A stretch of DNA of 64,000 nt from Paenibacillus_G elgii_A (GCA_042219835.1 JBHJMN010000005.1:132830-196829), one strand, 5' to 3'; positions 8,369 through 16,670 are shown, counted from the stretch's first letter. A program made the numbers and translations. Notes: generated by a model not told the origin, from the letters alone.

Positions 8369-9097
8369 TTAAAAAATAAGTTCCTTCTCCCGCTGCGTCA
8401 ACCGCCGGCCCGCAATATCCACCACAAGCTTCCCGTCGGACAGTCCCCAAATGCGCGACCCGAATTTTTCGGCAAGCTCCACCTGATGCAGACTGCAAAA
8501 CACGAGAAGCTTATGCTTCTGGCAGATGGACTTGAAATCTTGCAAGACGAGGCTCGCCGCCTCCGGGTCTAAGCCGGACACCGGCTCGTCCGCAAATATC
8601 ACCTTGGCTCCCTTGATCAGCGCCTTGCAGATCGCGACGCGCTGCTTCTCCCCGCCGCTCAGCTTTTCCACCGGCTCGTGCGCTTTGTCGAGCAGTCCCA
8701 CTTTATCCAGGTAATCCATCGCTTCCATGTGGTCGTCTTCCGAAACGCTATTCGTCAAAAAGCGCCACCATGATTTTTTGAACAGCAGCGCGCTGAGCAC
8801 ATTTTTCAAAGCCGTCTTTTTCAGATTCAAGCTCGGCTTTTCCTCCAGATAAGCCCACTGCTTGTTGAGTTGGAACTTCTCCCAGGCGCCGGCGCCCGAA
8901 ATATCCTTTCCGTCATAGATATACTGGCCCTCGTTCCATTTTTCCTTCAGCATCAAGCACCGAAAAAAGGTCGTTTTGCCGCTCCCGCTTGCGCCGAGCA
9001 GCGCCACCAGCTCCCCCTCGTCCGCTTGAAAGCTGATACGGTCCAGCACCCGCTGCCCGGATGGGAACGATTTGGTTAGATTGCGTACGATGATCAT
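8369..9097 (-). CDS. Orphan PhnC-like ABC transporter ATP-binding protein
   Basis: A 242-residue ABC ATPase. Walker A GASGSGKT is near residue 36, the signature is LSGGEKQR, Walker B runs into DEPVSGLDPEA, and the H-loop is in SLHQVELAEKFG. The order of features and the LHQVELA motif resemble PhnC, the ATPase of phosphonate import. No phosphonate permease (PhnE) or binding protein (PhnD) gene is adjacent, so it is an orphan subunit. It may energise a transporter encoded elsewhere or a resistance/export function. I start at ATG 9097, preceded by AAAGGAG; the longer upstream frame lacks a ribosome site. Confidence 0.75.
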   Translation of the reverse strand: MIIVRNLTKSFPSGQRVLDRISFQADEGELVALLGASGSGKTTFFRCLMLKEKWNEGQYIYDGKDISGAGAWEKFQLNKQWAYLEEKPSLNLKKTALKNVLSALLFKKSWWRFLTNSVSEDDHMEAMDYLDKVGLLDKAHEPVEKLSGGEKQRVAICKALIKGAKVIFADEPVSGLDPEAASLVLQDFKSICQKHKLLVFCSLHQVELAEKFGSRIWGLSDGKLVVDIAGRRLTQREKELIF

Positions 9098-9247
9098 CCG
9101 TCCGATGTCTCCTTTGTTCGAGCCAAAGCAATAGCAGGCTGTGTTGTGTCTTGGTATAAATATAACATGTTCTGCCACATAAAAACCATAAAGGAGCACA
9201 TCCTATTAGATGCTTATCCCGTAGATCCCGAAGAGGAGGAACAATGC

Positions 9248-9418
9248 GTGAAGCACCAACTGGTCAAGCTCGTCTCCGAGCAAGCGGGCATTACCGAAGG
9301 GCAAGCGGACAAAGCGGTCGAAGCCGTCGTCGGCTACTTCAAAACCCGCCTCTCGGACGAAATGAACGATGAAATCGCCAATCTGGCTATCGGGCACAAT
9401 AACGACGCTGAAGCTTAG
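9248..9418 (+). CDS. Small helical hypothetical protein (GTG start)
   Basis: A 56-residue acidic, all-helical protein beginning at the GTG at 9248, 8 nt after GGAGG. The in-frame open sequence extends upstream to 9146, but that part lacks a start with a ribosome site. The sequence LVSEQAGITEGQADKAVEAVVGYFKTRL superficially recalls the N-terminal helices of HU-like or DUF2780-type domains (a helix, a short Gly-containing turn, a second amphipathic helix), but it is too short to be HU. A bidirectional terminator follows. Function unknown. Confidence 0.6.
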   Translation: MKHQLVKLVSEQAGITEGQADKAVEAVVGYFKTRLSDEMNDEIANLAIGHNNDAEA

Positions 9419-9427
9419 CAGACGCGG

Positions 9428-9475
9428 AAAAACGGTAAAACTGCCCGTTCTCCGGGGTTTTACCGTTTTTGTTTT
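9428..9475. terminator. Bidirectional terminator
   Basis: AAAAACGGTAAAAC pairs with GTTTTACCGTTTTT; T-runs on both strands serve the convergent small genes on either side. Confidence 0.8.
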
Positions 9476-9621
9476 CACTGCGGATTCGTTTCCTTCGGGA
9501 TTTCATTCAAATTCGGAGGGCGGTCCGCCACCTTACCCGCATGCATGACCGCCTCTTCTTCCGTAAATTTGTTTTCCTTGAAATTCGGATTGTTTTTCGT
9601 ATTCGCCTTGGCGCTGTCCAT
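9475..9621 (-). CDS. Small hydrophilic hypothetical protein
   Basis: A 48-residue frame, below usual ORF cut-offs, starting at ATG 9621 after GGGAGGTGA. It is highly hydrophilic, rich in Asn, Lys and Glu (MDSAKANTKNNPNFKENKF near the start) with a C-terminal VADRPPNLNEIPKE segment. No membrane segment or cysteine. The composition resembles small acid-soluble or spore-associated proteins, but it does not match the alpha/beta SASP signature. It ends inside the bidirectional terminator. Good ribosome site and termination argue it is expressed. Confidence 0.55.
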   Translation of the reverse strand: MDSAKANTKNNPNFKENKFTEEEAVMHAGKVADRPPNLNEIPKETNPQ

Positions 9622-9808
9622 GTTCGGCTCACCTCCCGTCGACCGTAATATACCGCTTCCCGAAGGGGATTATACGGCCTGACGGTTTCCTTAAAAAAAA
9701 TTTAATAATAGACTCGACAACGATTTACATATTTTACAATCGGATAGAATTATAATAGACTAAATAGTGGACTTACTATTTTTACAGCGTTAGGATGGGG
9801 TCTGAAAG

Positions 9809-9979
9809 ATGGAAGAAGCGGAATTGAGACGGCATTTGGAGCGAATGCAGATGCAGCTTCGCTTGCTTGTAGAGGAAAAAGGAAGTTTTGTCGATCCCCG
9901 GGTAGTAGAGCTCAGCCAAAAAATAGATCGTCTTGTCTTGTCCATCCAACGTCTTCGGATGCAGGAACGGATAAAATAA
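9809..9979 (+). CDS. Spo0E-like aspartyl-phosphate phosphatase
   Basis: A 56-residue protein of the Spo0E family, small helical-hairpin phosphatases that dephosphorylate Spo0A~P and so restrain sporulation. It is a basic/acidic helix (LRRHLERMQMQLRLLVEEKG), a short loop with FVDPRV, and the diagnostic second helix ELSQKIDRLVLSIQ, which fits the family SQxLDxLI motif with Ile/Val substitutions. Size matches YnzD/YisI types. The ATG follows a weak GGATGGGG. A strong terminator (9982-10004) follows at once. Which response regulator it acts on cannot be read from sequence. Confidence 0.8.
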   Translation: MEEAELRRHLERMQMQLRLLVEEKGSFVDPRVVELSQKIDRLVLSIQRLRMQERIK

Positions 9980-9981
9980 CT

Positions 9982-10004
9982 GAGGCCGGACAGGCCTCTT
10001 TTTT
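9982..10004 (+). terminator. Terminator after the Spo0E-like gene
   Basis: GAGGCC-GGACA-GGCCTC followed by six T. Confidence 0.9.
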
Positions 10005-10150
10005 GTGCCCGGCCCTTGCAATATGTTACATGATATGTTATATTGAAGCCAAGGAAAATCAAGGATTTTTCCGAAAATATACACTCTAATCCCCTGCTAA
10101 ATACAGCTTATTGATGCACTCTCAAATCCTATGAGAAGGAGCGATGCACC

Positions 10151-10333
10151 ATGAGTTATGAAGTACGCGATCCGCAGGAGCAAAAAATTTCCGTCGAACT
10201 GACCTTGAACGAGGCTTTGGCACTGACCGGCGTTCGATTCCGGCAAAATCATAAACTGGAAGTCGATGCGATGCAAAAAATTAAAAAGCAGCTTGAAGAG
10301 CAAATCATCGACAAGCGCCGCAACTTGCAATAA
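10151..10333 (+). CDS. Small conserved-looking hypothetical protein
   Basis: A 60-residue protein preceded by AAGGAG at 8 nt and followed by a terminator. The sequence has a beta-like start (ISVELTLNEALALTG) and a charged C-terminal helix (QKIKKQLEEQIIDKRR). No membrane segment, metal motif or known signature. It lies in a run of very short genes with individual terminators (9.2-10.4 kb), suggesting small regulatory or sporulation-phase proteins, but no function can be assigned. Confidence 0.6.
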   Translation: MSYEVRDPQEQKISVELTLNEALALTGVRFRQNHKLEVDAMQKIKKQLEEQIIDKRRNLQ

Positions 10334-10361
10334 CCGAACCTAAATTCTGAAACGACACCCG

Positions 10362-10400
10362 GACCCCGTTTCTGCAAGCCCTTGCAGCGGGGTCTTTCTT
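10362..10400 (+). terminator. Terminator after the 60-aa gene
   Basis: GACCCCG (10362-10368) pairs with CGGGGTC (10388-10394), with an inner GCAAG/CTTGC stem and a T-rich tail. Confidence 0.8.
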
Positions 10401-10463
10401 TGTTTGCTCCACTTTTTTTCGTTATAATAAGTTCAAGTTACAAAGAAGTAAAGGAGAATGAAT

Positions 10464-11639
10464 ATGAAACAACACATTGCCTCGACCATCGACCTGCATG
10501 CCCCGTCGTTCACGGACATTTCCCGGTTTATCGGTGTGAACCCCGAGCTGGGCCACGAGGAATGGAAAGCGTCGGCGCGACTGATCGAAGCGTTGAAGGA
10601 GCATGGCTTTAACGTACAAGCCCCCTACGCCGGGCTGCCTACGGCGTTTCTGGGGACGTACGCCGCAAGCAAACCAGGACCGACTATCGCCTTCCTGTGC
10701 GAGTACGATGCGCTGCCGGAGCTGGGACATGCATGCGGACATCACCTGATCGGCGTCATGAGCCTTGCGGCAGCCGTCGGATTAAAAGCCGTCATCGACC
10801 AGCTCGGCGGCACGATTCGGGTATATGGCACCCCGGCAGAGGAAACGAAGGGCGGGAAGGTCGATATGGCGGCCGCCGGCCTGTTCGACGACGTCGACTT
10901 CGCCTTGATGGCCCACCCGTACTACGCGTACGAGAAATCGGGAAGCTCGCTCGCCATGGATGCGCTGGAGTTCGAGTTTTTCGGCAAGGCGGCCCATGCC
11001 GCGGCAAGCCCGCATGAAGGCGTCAACGCGCTGGATGCGGTGCTGCTTCTGTTCCAATCGATCGGCGCACTGAGGCAGCAGCTCCGCAGCCATGCGCGGA
11101 TTCACGGCATCATCAACGAGGGCGGCAAAGCCCCGAACATTATTCCGGATTACGCGGCTGCGCAGTTTTATATCCGATCCGCCAACCGCCCCTATACGGA
11201 CGAAACCGTGCAAAAGGTGATCCGCTGCGCGGAAGGCGCCGCACTGCAAACCGGTTGTACGATGAAATGGTCTAATTACGAGTACTCCTATGACGAACTC
11301 ATTACGAATACCTATTTGTCGGACACGTTTACCCGCAATCTTGCCGGTCTGGGCATTCCGGAAGACGAGATCGAATATGGTAAGGACCACGGCTCGCTCG
11401 ATCTTGGGAACGTATCTCGGCATTGCCCGGCGATTCATCCGTACGTCAAGGTTGTCGACGAAAAGCATTTGCTGCACACGAAGGAATTCCGCGATCTGGC
11501 CATGCAGCCCCGGGCCTTCGAAGGCATGCTGCTCGGCGCCAAAGCGCTGGCGCACACCGCTTACGATGTATTGGCCGACCCTGCCCTGCTGCGGTCGATC
11601 CGCGACGAATTCGAACGCAGCGTGAACGCCGCCGAATAA
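10464..11639 (+). CDS. M20 family amidohydrolase (PM20D2/aminobenzoyl-glutamate hydrolase type)
   Basis: A 391-residue cytosolic metallopeptidase of clan MH, family M20. The metal-binding CEYDALPELGHACGHHL (about residues 78-94) is the signature of the PM20D2/AbgB subgroup, which cleaves aminoacyl-amide bonds such as p-aminobenzoyl-glutamate or dipeptides. Further support: the GTPAEETKGGK motif with the catalytic Glu pair, the dimerisation-domain AHAAASPHEGVNALDA, and a C-terminal KDHGSLDLGNVS. I start at ATG 10464 because AAAGGAG is 7 nt upstream; the ATG at 10458 is only 1-2 nt from it. It converges on the amino acid importer, with a shared terminator between. Native substrate unknown. Confidence 0.85.
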   Translation: MKQHIASTIDLHAPSFTDISRFIGVNPELGHEEWKASARLIEALKEHGFNVQAPYAGLPTAFLGTYAASKPGPTIAFLCEYDALPELGHACGHHLIGVMSLAAAVGLKAVIDQLGGTIRVYGTPAEETKGGKVDMAAAGLFDDVDFALMAHPYYAYEKSGSSLAMDALEFEFFGKAAHAAASPHEGVNALDAVLLLFQSIGALRQQLRSHARIHGIINEGGKAPNIIPDYAAAQFYIRSANRPYTDETVQKVIRCAEGAALQTGCTMKWSNYEYSYDELITNTYLSDTFTRNLAGLGIPEDEIEYGKDHGSLDLGNVSRHCPAIHPYVKVVDEKHLLHTKEFRDLAMQPRAFEGMLLGAKALAHTAYDVLADPALLRSIRDEFERSVNAAE

Positions 11640-11644
11640 ATGCC

Positions 11645-11695
11645 AAAAAGCCGCGACCCGGTTTCGAACCGGATGTTCGCGGCTTTACTTTTTTT
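11645..11695. terminator. Bidirectional terminator between amidohydrolase and amino acid ABC operon
   Basis: AAAAAGCCGCGA and TCGCGGCTTT enclose an inner CCGGTTTCGAACCGG stem; T-runs on both strands. Confidence 0.85.
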
Positions 11696-11707
11696 ATAAG
11701 GATAAGG

Positions 11708-12430
11708 TTAGAGCACCTTGGCCAAAAATTCTTTCGTCCGCGGATGCTGCGGATTCGTAAAGATGTCGTCTGGATTGCCCTGCTCGACGATTTTGCCGCC
11801 GTCCATGAAGATGAGACGCTTGCCGACTTCCCGTGCAAAGCCCATCTCATGCGTAACGACGACCATCGTCATGCCTTCGGCCGCCAGCTCCTTCATGACG
11901 TCCAGCACCTCGCCGACCATCTCCGGATCGAGCGCCGAGGTTGGCTCGTCGAACAGCATGACGGCCGGCGACATGGCGAGCGCCCTGGCAATAGCAATCC
12001 GCTGCTTCTGTCCGCCGGACAGCTGCGACGGGTAGCTGGACGCCTTGTCCGCCAATCCGATGCGCCGCAGAAGCTGCTGCGCGATCTTGTCCGCTTCCGG
12101 CTTGCTGACGTTTTTCAGCTTCTGGGGCGCCAGCGTAATGTTCTGCTGCACGGTCATATGCGGGAACAGGTTAAACTGCTGGAACACCATGCCCATCCGC
12201 TGCCGCAGCTGATTGATATCGTGCTTGCCGCGCAGCAGCGACATCCCGTCGAATTCGATGTCTCCCCCCGTCGGCTCCTCCAAGAGGTTCAAGCAGCGCA
12301 GAAACGTACTTTTGCCCGAACCGCTCGGTCCGATGACGACGACGACCTCGCCTTTCGCGATCTCGATATCGATTCCTGTCAATACATGGTTAGATCCGAA
12401 CGACTTCTGTAAACCGGTTACTTTAATCAG
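11708..12430 (-). CDS. Polar amino acid ABC transporter ATP-binding protein (GlnQ-like), CTG start
   Basis: ATPase of a polar amino acid importer. From the CTG at 12430 it is 240 residues, the normal family length, beginning IKVTGLQKSFG. Walker A is IGPSGSGKST, the signature is LSGGQKQR, and the DEPTSALDPEM and VVVTHEMGFARE segments are typical of the glutamine/cystine group. There is no ATG, GTG or TTG at the expected place: an in-frame TGA lies three codons before ATT-AAA-GTA, leaving CTG (10 nt after GGAGG) or ATT as the start. A TTG at 12382 would delete the first beta strand. The CTG overlaps the permease stop by 8 nt, implying translational coupling. Confidence 0.88.
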   Translation of the reverse strand: MIKVTGLQKSFGSNHVLTGIDIEIAKGEVVVVIGPSGSGKSTFLRCLNLLEEPTGGDIEFDGMSLLRGKHDINQLRQRMGMVFQQFNLFPHMTVQQNITLAPQKLKNVSKPEADKIAQQLLRRIGLADKASSYPSQLSGGQKQRIAIARALAMSPAVMLFDEPTSALDPEMVGEVLDVMKELAAEGMTMVVVTHEMGFAREVGKRLIFMDGGKIVEQGNPDDIFTNPQHPRTKEFLAKVL

Positions 12431-13103
12431 AGGACTTCATCCTCCTTTCCGCAACGCCGAGCAGCTTGGTCAGCGTGAACGTCATGATGAAGTAAATGAT
12501 CGCCGCCAGGATGAGCGGCTCGAACGGCTGGAACGTATTACCCCGCACTGTGTCGGCTTTGTACATCAACTCGCCGATCCCGATGACGGAGACGATGGAC
12601 GTTTCCTTGATCACCACGATGAATTCGTTGCCGAGCGCCGGGAGAATGTTGCGCAGCGCTTGCGGCAAAATGATAAAGCGCATCGCCATCGCGTGCGGCA
12701 TCCCGAGGGAGCGGGCCGCTTCCATTTGTCCCTTGTCGATCGACTGAATGCCCGCGCGGAACGTCTCCGCCACATACGCGGCGCTGTTGATGGATAGTGC
12801 GATAATCGCCGCCATCATATCGGGAAACGATGACCCGAGTCCCGGCACTTCGGGAAATTGAATGCCCAGCTTCGGAAGCCCGTAATAAAAAATGTACAGC
12901 TGCACCAGCATCGGCGTCCCGCGGATGAATTCGATATACGAAACCGCGAACGCTTTAAGCAGCCAAATGCGGGACATGCGCATCAGGGCAATGACCATGC
13001 CGAGCAGCACCCCGAAAATGACGGTGAAGATAGTCAAAATGAGCGTCATCTTCGCTCCATCGATAAAAAACATGTAATACTTGGATAAAAATGAAAAATC
13101 CAT
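12423..13103 (-). CDS. Polar amino acid ABC transporter permease
   Basis: A 226-residue HisM/GlnP-type permease with about five membrane helices. The family EAA loop is visible as EAARSLGMPHAMAMRFIILP, and the N-terminal FIDGAKMTLILTIFTVIFGVLLG and YIEFIRGTPMLVQL motifs are diagnostic of polar amino acid permeases. A single permease gene suggests a homodimeric channel. It lies 114 nt after the binding-protein gene, with a hairpin in between, and overlaps the ATPase gene. Substrate is set by the binding protein. Confidence 0.92.
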   Translation of the reverse strand: MDFSFLSKYYMFFIDGAKMTLILTIFTVIFGVLLGMVIALMRMSRIWLLKAFAVSYIEFIRGTPMLVQLYIFYYGLPKLGIQFPEVPGLGSSFPDMMAAIIALSINSAAYVAETFRAGIQSIDKGQMEAARSLGMPHAMAMRFIILPQALRNILPALGNEFIVVIKETSIVSVIGIGELMYKADTVRGNTFQPFEPLILAAIIYFIMTFTLTKLLGVAERRMKSSD

Positions 13104-13144
13104 TCACTTCCCCCCTTCCTGTCAAATAAGCGCTATAACCGAAC

Positions 13145-13177
13145 AAAAACCCGCCGGAGAATTCCGCTCAGGTTTTT
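13145..13177 (-). terminator. Intra-operon hairpin after the binding-protein gene
   Basis: On the minus strand AAAAACC...GGGTTTTT with an inner GCGG/CCGG-type stem. Its position after the first gene suggests partial termination or mRNA stabilisation, keeping binding protein in excess of the membrane components. Confidence 0.6.
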
Positions 13178-13217
13178 GTCGGAGTGCTGCAAGGAACGGA
13201 CGATCCCGTCCTCTTGC

Positions 13218-14081
13218 TTATTGCGTATCGACTTGCTCGTTCGCTTCGGCCACCATTTTATCGATGGACTTGGCGCTCATCAGGCGGTCCAACGTTTTGT
13301 TCATCGCTTCCACGAGCTCAGGGTTGCCTTTTTTCAGGGCAATCGCCGACCCGCTGTCTTTCGTAGTCAGCTGAATGTCTGCAAGCACCAAATCTTTGTT
13401 TTTGCTCAGGAAAGCTTCGGCTACCGGCTGCTCGACGACGAGAGCTTCGACTTTCTTGTTTTTCAGTTCCAGCATCAGATCGGAAATTTTGCCAAGCGCC
13501 TTCAGTTCGGAGCCTGGCATTTGTTCTTTAATGATTTTTTCTTGCGTCGCTCCCTTTTGGCCGGCGACTTTTTTGCCTTTCAAATCGTCGATGGACTTGT
13601 ATTTATCCTTGTCCTCCGCGCGGACGGCCACACGTTGGATAGCCGTATAGTAGATGTTGGTGAAATCCACGTTTTTCTTGCGATCTTCCGTCGGCGTCAT
13701 ACCGGCAAGAACGAAGTCAACGTTACCGGAATCCAAAGCGGCGAGCAGACCGTCTAGTTTCATATCTTTGATTTCCAGCGTGACGCCGAGGTCTTTGGCA
13801 ATCTCTTTGGCGATCTCGATGTCGAAGCCGATGATTTCATCCTTCTTGTTGATTTCCTTGTGGAACTCATACGGCGGATAGTCGGCGCTCGTGCCTAATA
13901 CGATTTTGCCCGCTTTTTTAATTTGCTCAAGCTTGGAGTCCTTGGACGCTGAAGTTGTTGCTGCCTTATCTCCCCCGGTTGCCGGCTTGTCCGCAGTCGT
14001 AGCTGCAGGCTTCGTGCCGCATGCGGATACGATCAGCGTAAAGCAGAGGAGCATGAAGATAATGGCTTTGTTTTTAGTCAC
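13218..14081 (-). CDS. Polar amino acid-binding lipoprotein (SBP_bac_3)
   Basis: Extracytoplasmic solute-binding lipoprotein, 287 residues, starting at a GTG (14081) 9 nt after AAAGGAG. The lipobox is LIVSACG, with the lipidated Cys at about residue 21, followed by a Ala/Thr/Lys-rich linker. The mature domain shows the family 3 signatures LGTSADYPPYEF, GFDIEIAKEIAKDLG, LLAALDSGNVDFVLAGMTPT and the hinge near KVAGQKGATQ. It is the first gene of the three-gene importer operon behind a good promoter. The ligand could be glutamine, arginine, cystine or another polar amino acid; no motif decides. Confidence 0.92.
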   Translation of the reverse strand: MTKNKAIIFMLLCFTLIVSACGTKPAATTADKPATGGDKAATTSASKDSKLEQIKKAGKIVLGTSADYPPYEFHKEINKKDEIIGFDIEIAKEIAKDLGVTLEIKDMKLDGLLAALDSGNVDFVLAGMTPTEDRKKNVDFTNIYYTAIQRVAVRAEDKDKYKSIDDLKGKKVAGQKGATQEKIIKEQMPGSELKALGKISDLMLELKNKKVEALVVEQPVAEAFLSKNKDLVLADIQLTTKDSGSAIALKKGNPELVEAMNKTLDRLMSAKSIDKMVAEANEQVDTQ

Positions 14082-14112
14082 TGGTCAAATCTCCTTTCTC
14101 ATTAACTAGTAC

Positions 14113-14141
14113 ATTATATAATAGACCTCTCGCTTTTACAA
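14113..14141 (-). promoter_or_regulatory. Promoter of the amino acid ABC operon
   Basis: TTGTAA (minus strand, 14136-14141), 17-nt spacer, TATAAT (14113-14118). The GTG start is about 30 nt downstream. Confidence 0.75.
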
Positions 14142-14288
14142 TGACACATACGTTCCATTAATCAATAAAACATGGAATAGAACTTGGAAATATGTCACAA
14201 AATAACATTCACATGTCGACCGGACCGCCGGAGGCTTTTTTCATCCCAAAGACCTAACCCTCTCTCCCGGAAAGGTGGTTCGACAGGC

Positions 14289-15518
14289 TTGAAAGCGAAA
14301 AAAACGTGGGATCTGGCAGCGGTTTCCTCTATTCCGCTCATCATGACCTTGGGCAATTCCATGCTTATTCCCATTCTACCCGCCTTAGAACGAACGCTGA
14401 ACGTAACCTCCCTTCAAATCAGCCTGCTGATCACGGTGTATTCCGTCGTCGCCATCGTACTGATTCCGATTGCAGGCTATTTGTCGGACCGTTTCGGACG
14501 CAAAACAATTATCATCCCCAGCCTCGTGATCGCCGGTGCGGGAGGATTGCTCTGCGCACTCGCGCCTTGGCTCAGTCAGAATGCGGCCTATCCCCTCATC
14601 CTGGCAGGCCGGTTCATTCAAGGAATCGGCGCTGCGGGAGCCGCTCCGATCGTCATGCCGCTGGTGGGCGACATGTTCCAAAAAGAAAGCGACGTCAGCA
14701 GCGGGCTTGGGACGATCGAAACCTCGAATACGTTCGGCAAAGTGCTCAGTCCGATTCTGGGCTCGCTGCTTGCGCTATGGACCTGGGTCGCCGTCTTCTA
14801 CGCGATTCCGGCGCTGTGTCTCGTCTCCGTCCTGATGGTCGGATGCCTGGTTCGAACACCGAAATCCGAGAGCAAGCAAGACGCGAGCTTCCGCAGCTTT
14901 GCCGCCATGCTGAAGACGATCGTCCGCAACGAGGGACGGTGGCTGGCCGCCATATTCGTCATCGGAGCCATTGCGATGTTCGTCTTGTTCGGCATCCTGT
15001 TCTACTTGTCGGAAACGTTGGAGGAGCGATTCGGCATTCAGGGACTGGTCAAAGGGGGCTTGCTCGCCGTGCCGTTATCCGCTTTATGTCTGGCGTCCTT
15101 TCTGGCCGGCAAAGCGATCGGAGAAAACAAACCGCGGATGAAATGGCTGACGGTGGCCGGGCTCGTTCTTCTTGGAGCGGCGCTTGTTTGTATGGCGTTG
15201 CCCGGCATAACCCGGCTGTGGCTGCTGTTCGTGTGGGTCGGCCTTGGCGGCATCGGAATCGGGGTCGCTCTCCCGTGTCTGGACGCTTTGATTACGGAAG
15301 GAATCAAAAAGGAGCAGCGGGGAACGGTGAGTGCGGTGTACAGCAGCATGCGCTTTATCGGGGTGGCCGCCGGGCCTCCGTTCATCTCCGTCGGAGCCAA
15401 ATGGCCGTCGGCGGTACTGTTCGGGCTGCTTGCAGGAACCGTATTCGCCGGGGTCCTCGTTGCGCTGTTCGCAATTAAGCCCGCGCAAGTGGAGGCGGCA
15501 ACGGCAAAAAGCCATTGA
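14289..15518 (+). CDS. MFS transporter (drug or siderophore exporter type)
   Basis: A 409-residue, 12-helix major facilitator protein. I start at TTG 14289 (10 nt after GGAAAGGTGG); the open frame extends to 14184, but that part is charged and unlike a transporter N-terminus. Motif A occurs as GYLSDRFGRKTIIIPS between helices 2 and 3. A long central loop carries SESKQDASFRS. The N-terminal MTLGNSMLIPILPALERTL and overall pattern resemble the YmfD (bacillibactin exporter) and TetA(L)-like drug:H+ antiporter groups. No siderophore genes are adjacent, so the substrate is open. Confidence 0.82.
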   Translation: MKAKKTWDLAAVSSIPLIMTLGNSMLIPILPALERTLNVTSLQISLLITVYSVVAIVLIPIAGYLSDRFGRKTIIIPSLVIAGAGGLLCALAPWLSQNAAYPLILAGRFIQGIGAAGAAPIVMPLVGDMFQKESDVSSGLGTIETSNTFGKVLSPILGSLLALWTWVAVFYAIPALCLVSVLMVGCLVRTPKSESKQDASFRSFAAMLKTIVRNEGRWLAAIFVIGAIAMFVLFGILFYLSETLEERFGIQGLVKGGLLAVPLSALCLASFLAGKAIGENKPRMKWLTVAGLVLLGAALVCMALPGITRLWLLFVWVGLGGIGIGVALPCLDALITEGIKKEQRGTVSAVYSSMRFIGVAAGPPFISVGAKWPSAVLFGLLAGTVFAGVLVALFAIKPAQVEAATAKSH

Positions 15519-15554
15519 GTCTTTGCTCAACGGCCGGGGAAGCGGGGATGACGC

Positions 15555-15860
15555 TTATCCAACGAGCTTGGGCTTCGTCATAAAATCGAACAGCTGCTTG
15601 GTCAAGCCGCCCTTGCCGAATTTCAAATACGTTCCTTTCGTCCGGTCCGGCGGCTGCAGTGAGGCCAGAAAGGCCAGGACGGCCTGACGGCGCTGGACAA
15701 TGTCTCGCACGCCGAACTGGTAAAGCCACTCGTCAATCGTATTGTATATGCCCCGATTGAGGCCATAGCTTTCAAAGCAATGCGTGACGAACCGGTGATC
15801 GGGAAGCTGAAGCACGTCGGCCTCATCGAACTGCCCGGATACAGAGCTATGGGTAAGCAT
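15555..15860 (-). CDS. Hypothetical protein at the end of the ssu operon
   Basis: About 101 residues from the ATG at 15860, which is 9 nt from AAGGAG; an in-frame ATG at 15866 is only 3 nt from it. A soluble, aromatic-rich protein (HRFVTHCFESYGLNRGIYNTIDEWLY) with a C-terminal KLVG. No family recognised. It follows ssuB by 24 nt on the same strand, so it may be co-transcribed with the sulfonate genes, but nothing in it shows a sulfur role. Confidence 0.55.
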   Translation of the reverse strand: MLTHSSVSGQFDEADVLQLPDHRFVTHCFESYGLNRGIYNTIDEWLYQFGVRDIVQRRQAVLAFLASLQPPDRTKGTYLKFGKGGLTKQLFDFMTKPKLVG

Positions 15861-15884
15861 TCGCATACACTCCTTGTTTTTTCT

Positions 15885-16670
15885 TTAAATGGTGAACGAA
15901 TAGTCCGGTCTCAGCGCCGGAACGCCGTACAGGGCCTTCTCCGGGTCCGATCCCATCACGCGATCCAAAATCACCTTTTCGTAATAGGCAAAGCCGCCGT
16001 CTCGCTCCCGCGGCCGGGCCAGAGAAATCGGGATGTTCAGGGCAACCGCGCCGTCCTCGATGAGCACGACCCGGTCGGCCAACGCGACGGCTTCGCTAAC
16101 ATCGTGCGTGACGAGAACGGCGGAGAACCCCTGCTCCAGCCACAGCCGTTCGATCAGGCGCTGCATTTCGATGCGGGTGAGCGCATCTAGCGCGCCCAGC
16201 GGCTCGTCAAGCAGCAGCAGGCGCGGAGCGCCGGCCAGCGCCCGGGCCAGCGCAATCCGCTGCTTCTGCCCGCCGGATAATACACCGGGCCACTCGTCGG
16301 CCCGCTCCTCCAAGCCGACCAGACGAAGCGCTTCGCGCGCCTTTGCCCGTTCTCCCGTCTTCGCGCCGATCTGCACGTTCGCCAGCACTTTCTTCCATGG
16401 AAGCAGCCGGGCTTCCTGGAATAGCAGCCTCGTGTCGGGGTCGATGCCTTCAAGCTCCCTCCCGTCCAACAGCATAGTGCCTTCGTCAGCTGTTTCCAAC
16501 CCGCCCACGAGCCGGAGCAGCGTGCTTTTTCCGCAGCCGCTTCGACCGACGACGGCCACAAACTCGCCCGCGTTCAAATCGAGCGTAATCTCTTTCAGTA
16601 CGGCACGATCTCCAAACCGCTTGGTCACACGGCGGATATTCAACTGGATGCCGCCTTGTCTTGCGCTCAT
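15885..16670 (-). CDS. ssuB: Aliphatic sulfonate ABC transporter ATP-binding protein
   Basis: ATPase of the sulfonate importer. 261 residues with Walker A GRSGCGKST (about 38-46), the SsuB/TauB-specific Q-loop context DTRLLFQEARLLPWKKVLAN, signature LSGGQKQR, Walker B LLLDEPLGALD, and VTHDVSEAVALADRV. The RLLPWKKVL stretch separates SsuB/NrtD types from sugar ATPases. Last of the four ssu genes, 24 nt after ssuC. Confidence 0.92.
   Translation of the reverse strand: MSARQGGIQLNIRRVTKRFGDRAVLKEITLDLNAGEFVAVVGRSGCGKSTLLRLVGGLETADEGTMLLDGRELEGIDPDTRLLFQEARLLPWKKVLANVQIGAKTGERAKAREALRLVGLEERADEWPGVLSGGQKQRIALARALAGAPRLLLLDEPLGALDALTRIEMQRLIERLWLEQGFSAVLVTHDVSEAVALADRVVLIEDGAVALNIPISLARPRERDGGFAYYEKVILDRVMGSDPEKALYGVPALRPDYSFTI

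Noticed and set aside
14306..15478. 390-codon alternative frame in the MFS gene
   Set aside because: The overlapping frame is Arg/Gly-rich, whereas the chosen frame has 12 hydrophobic helices and motif A.
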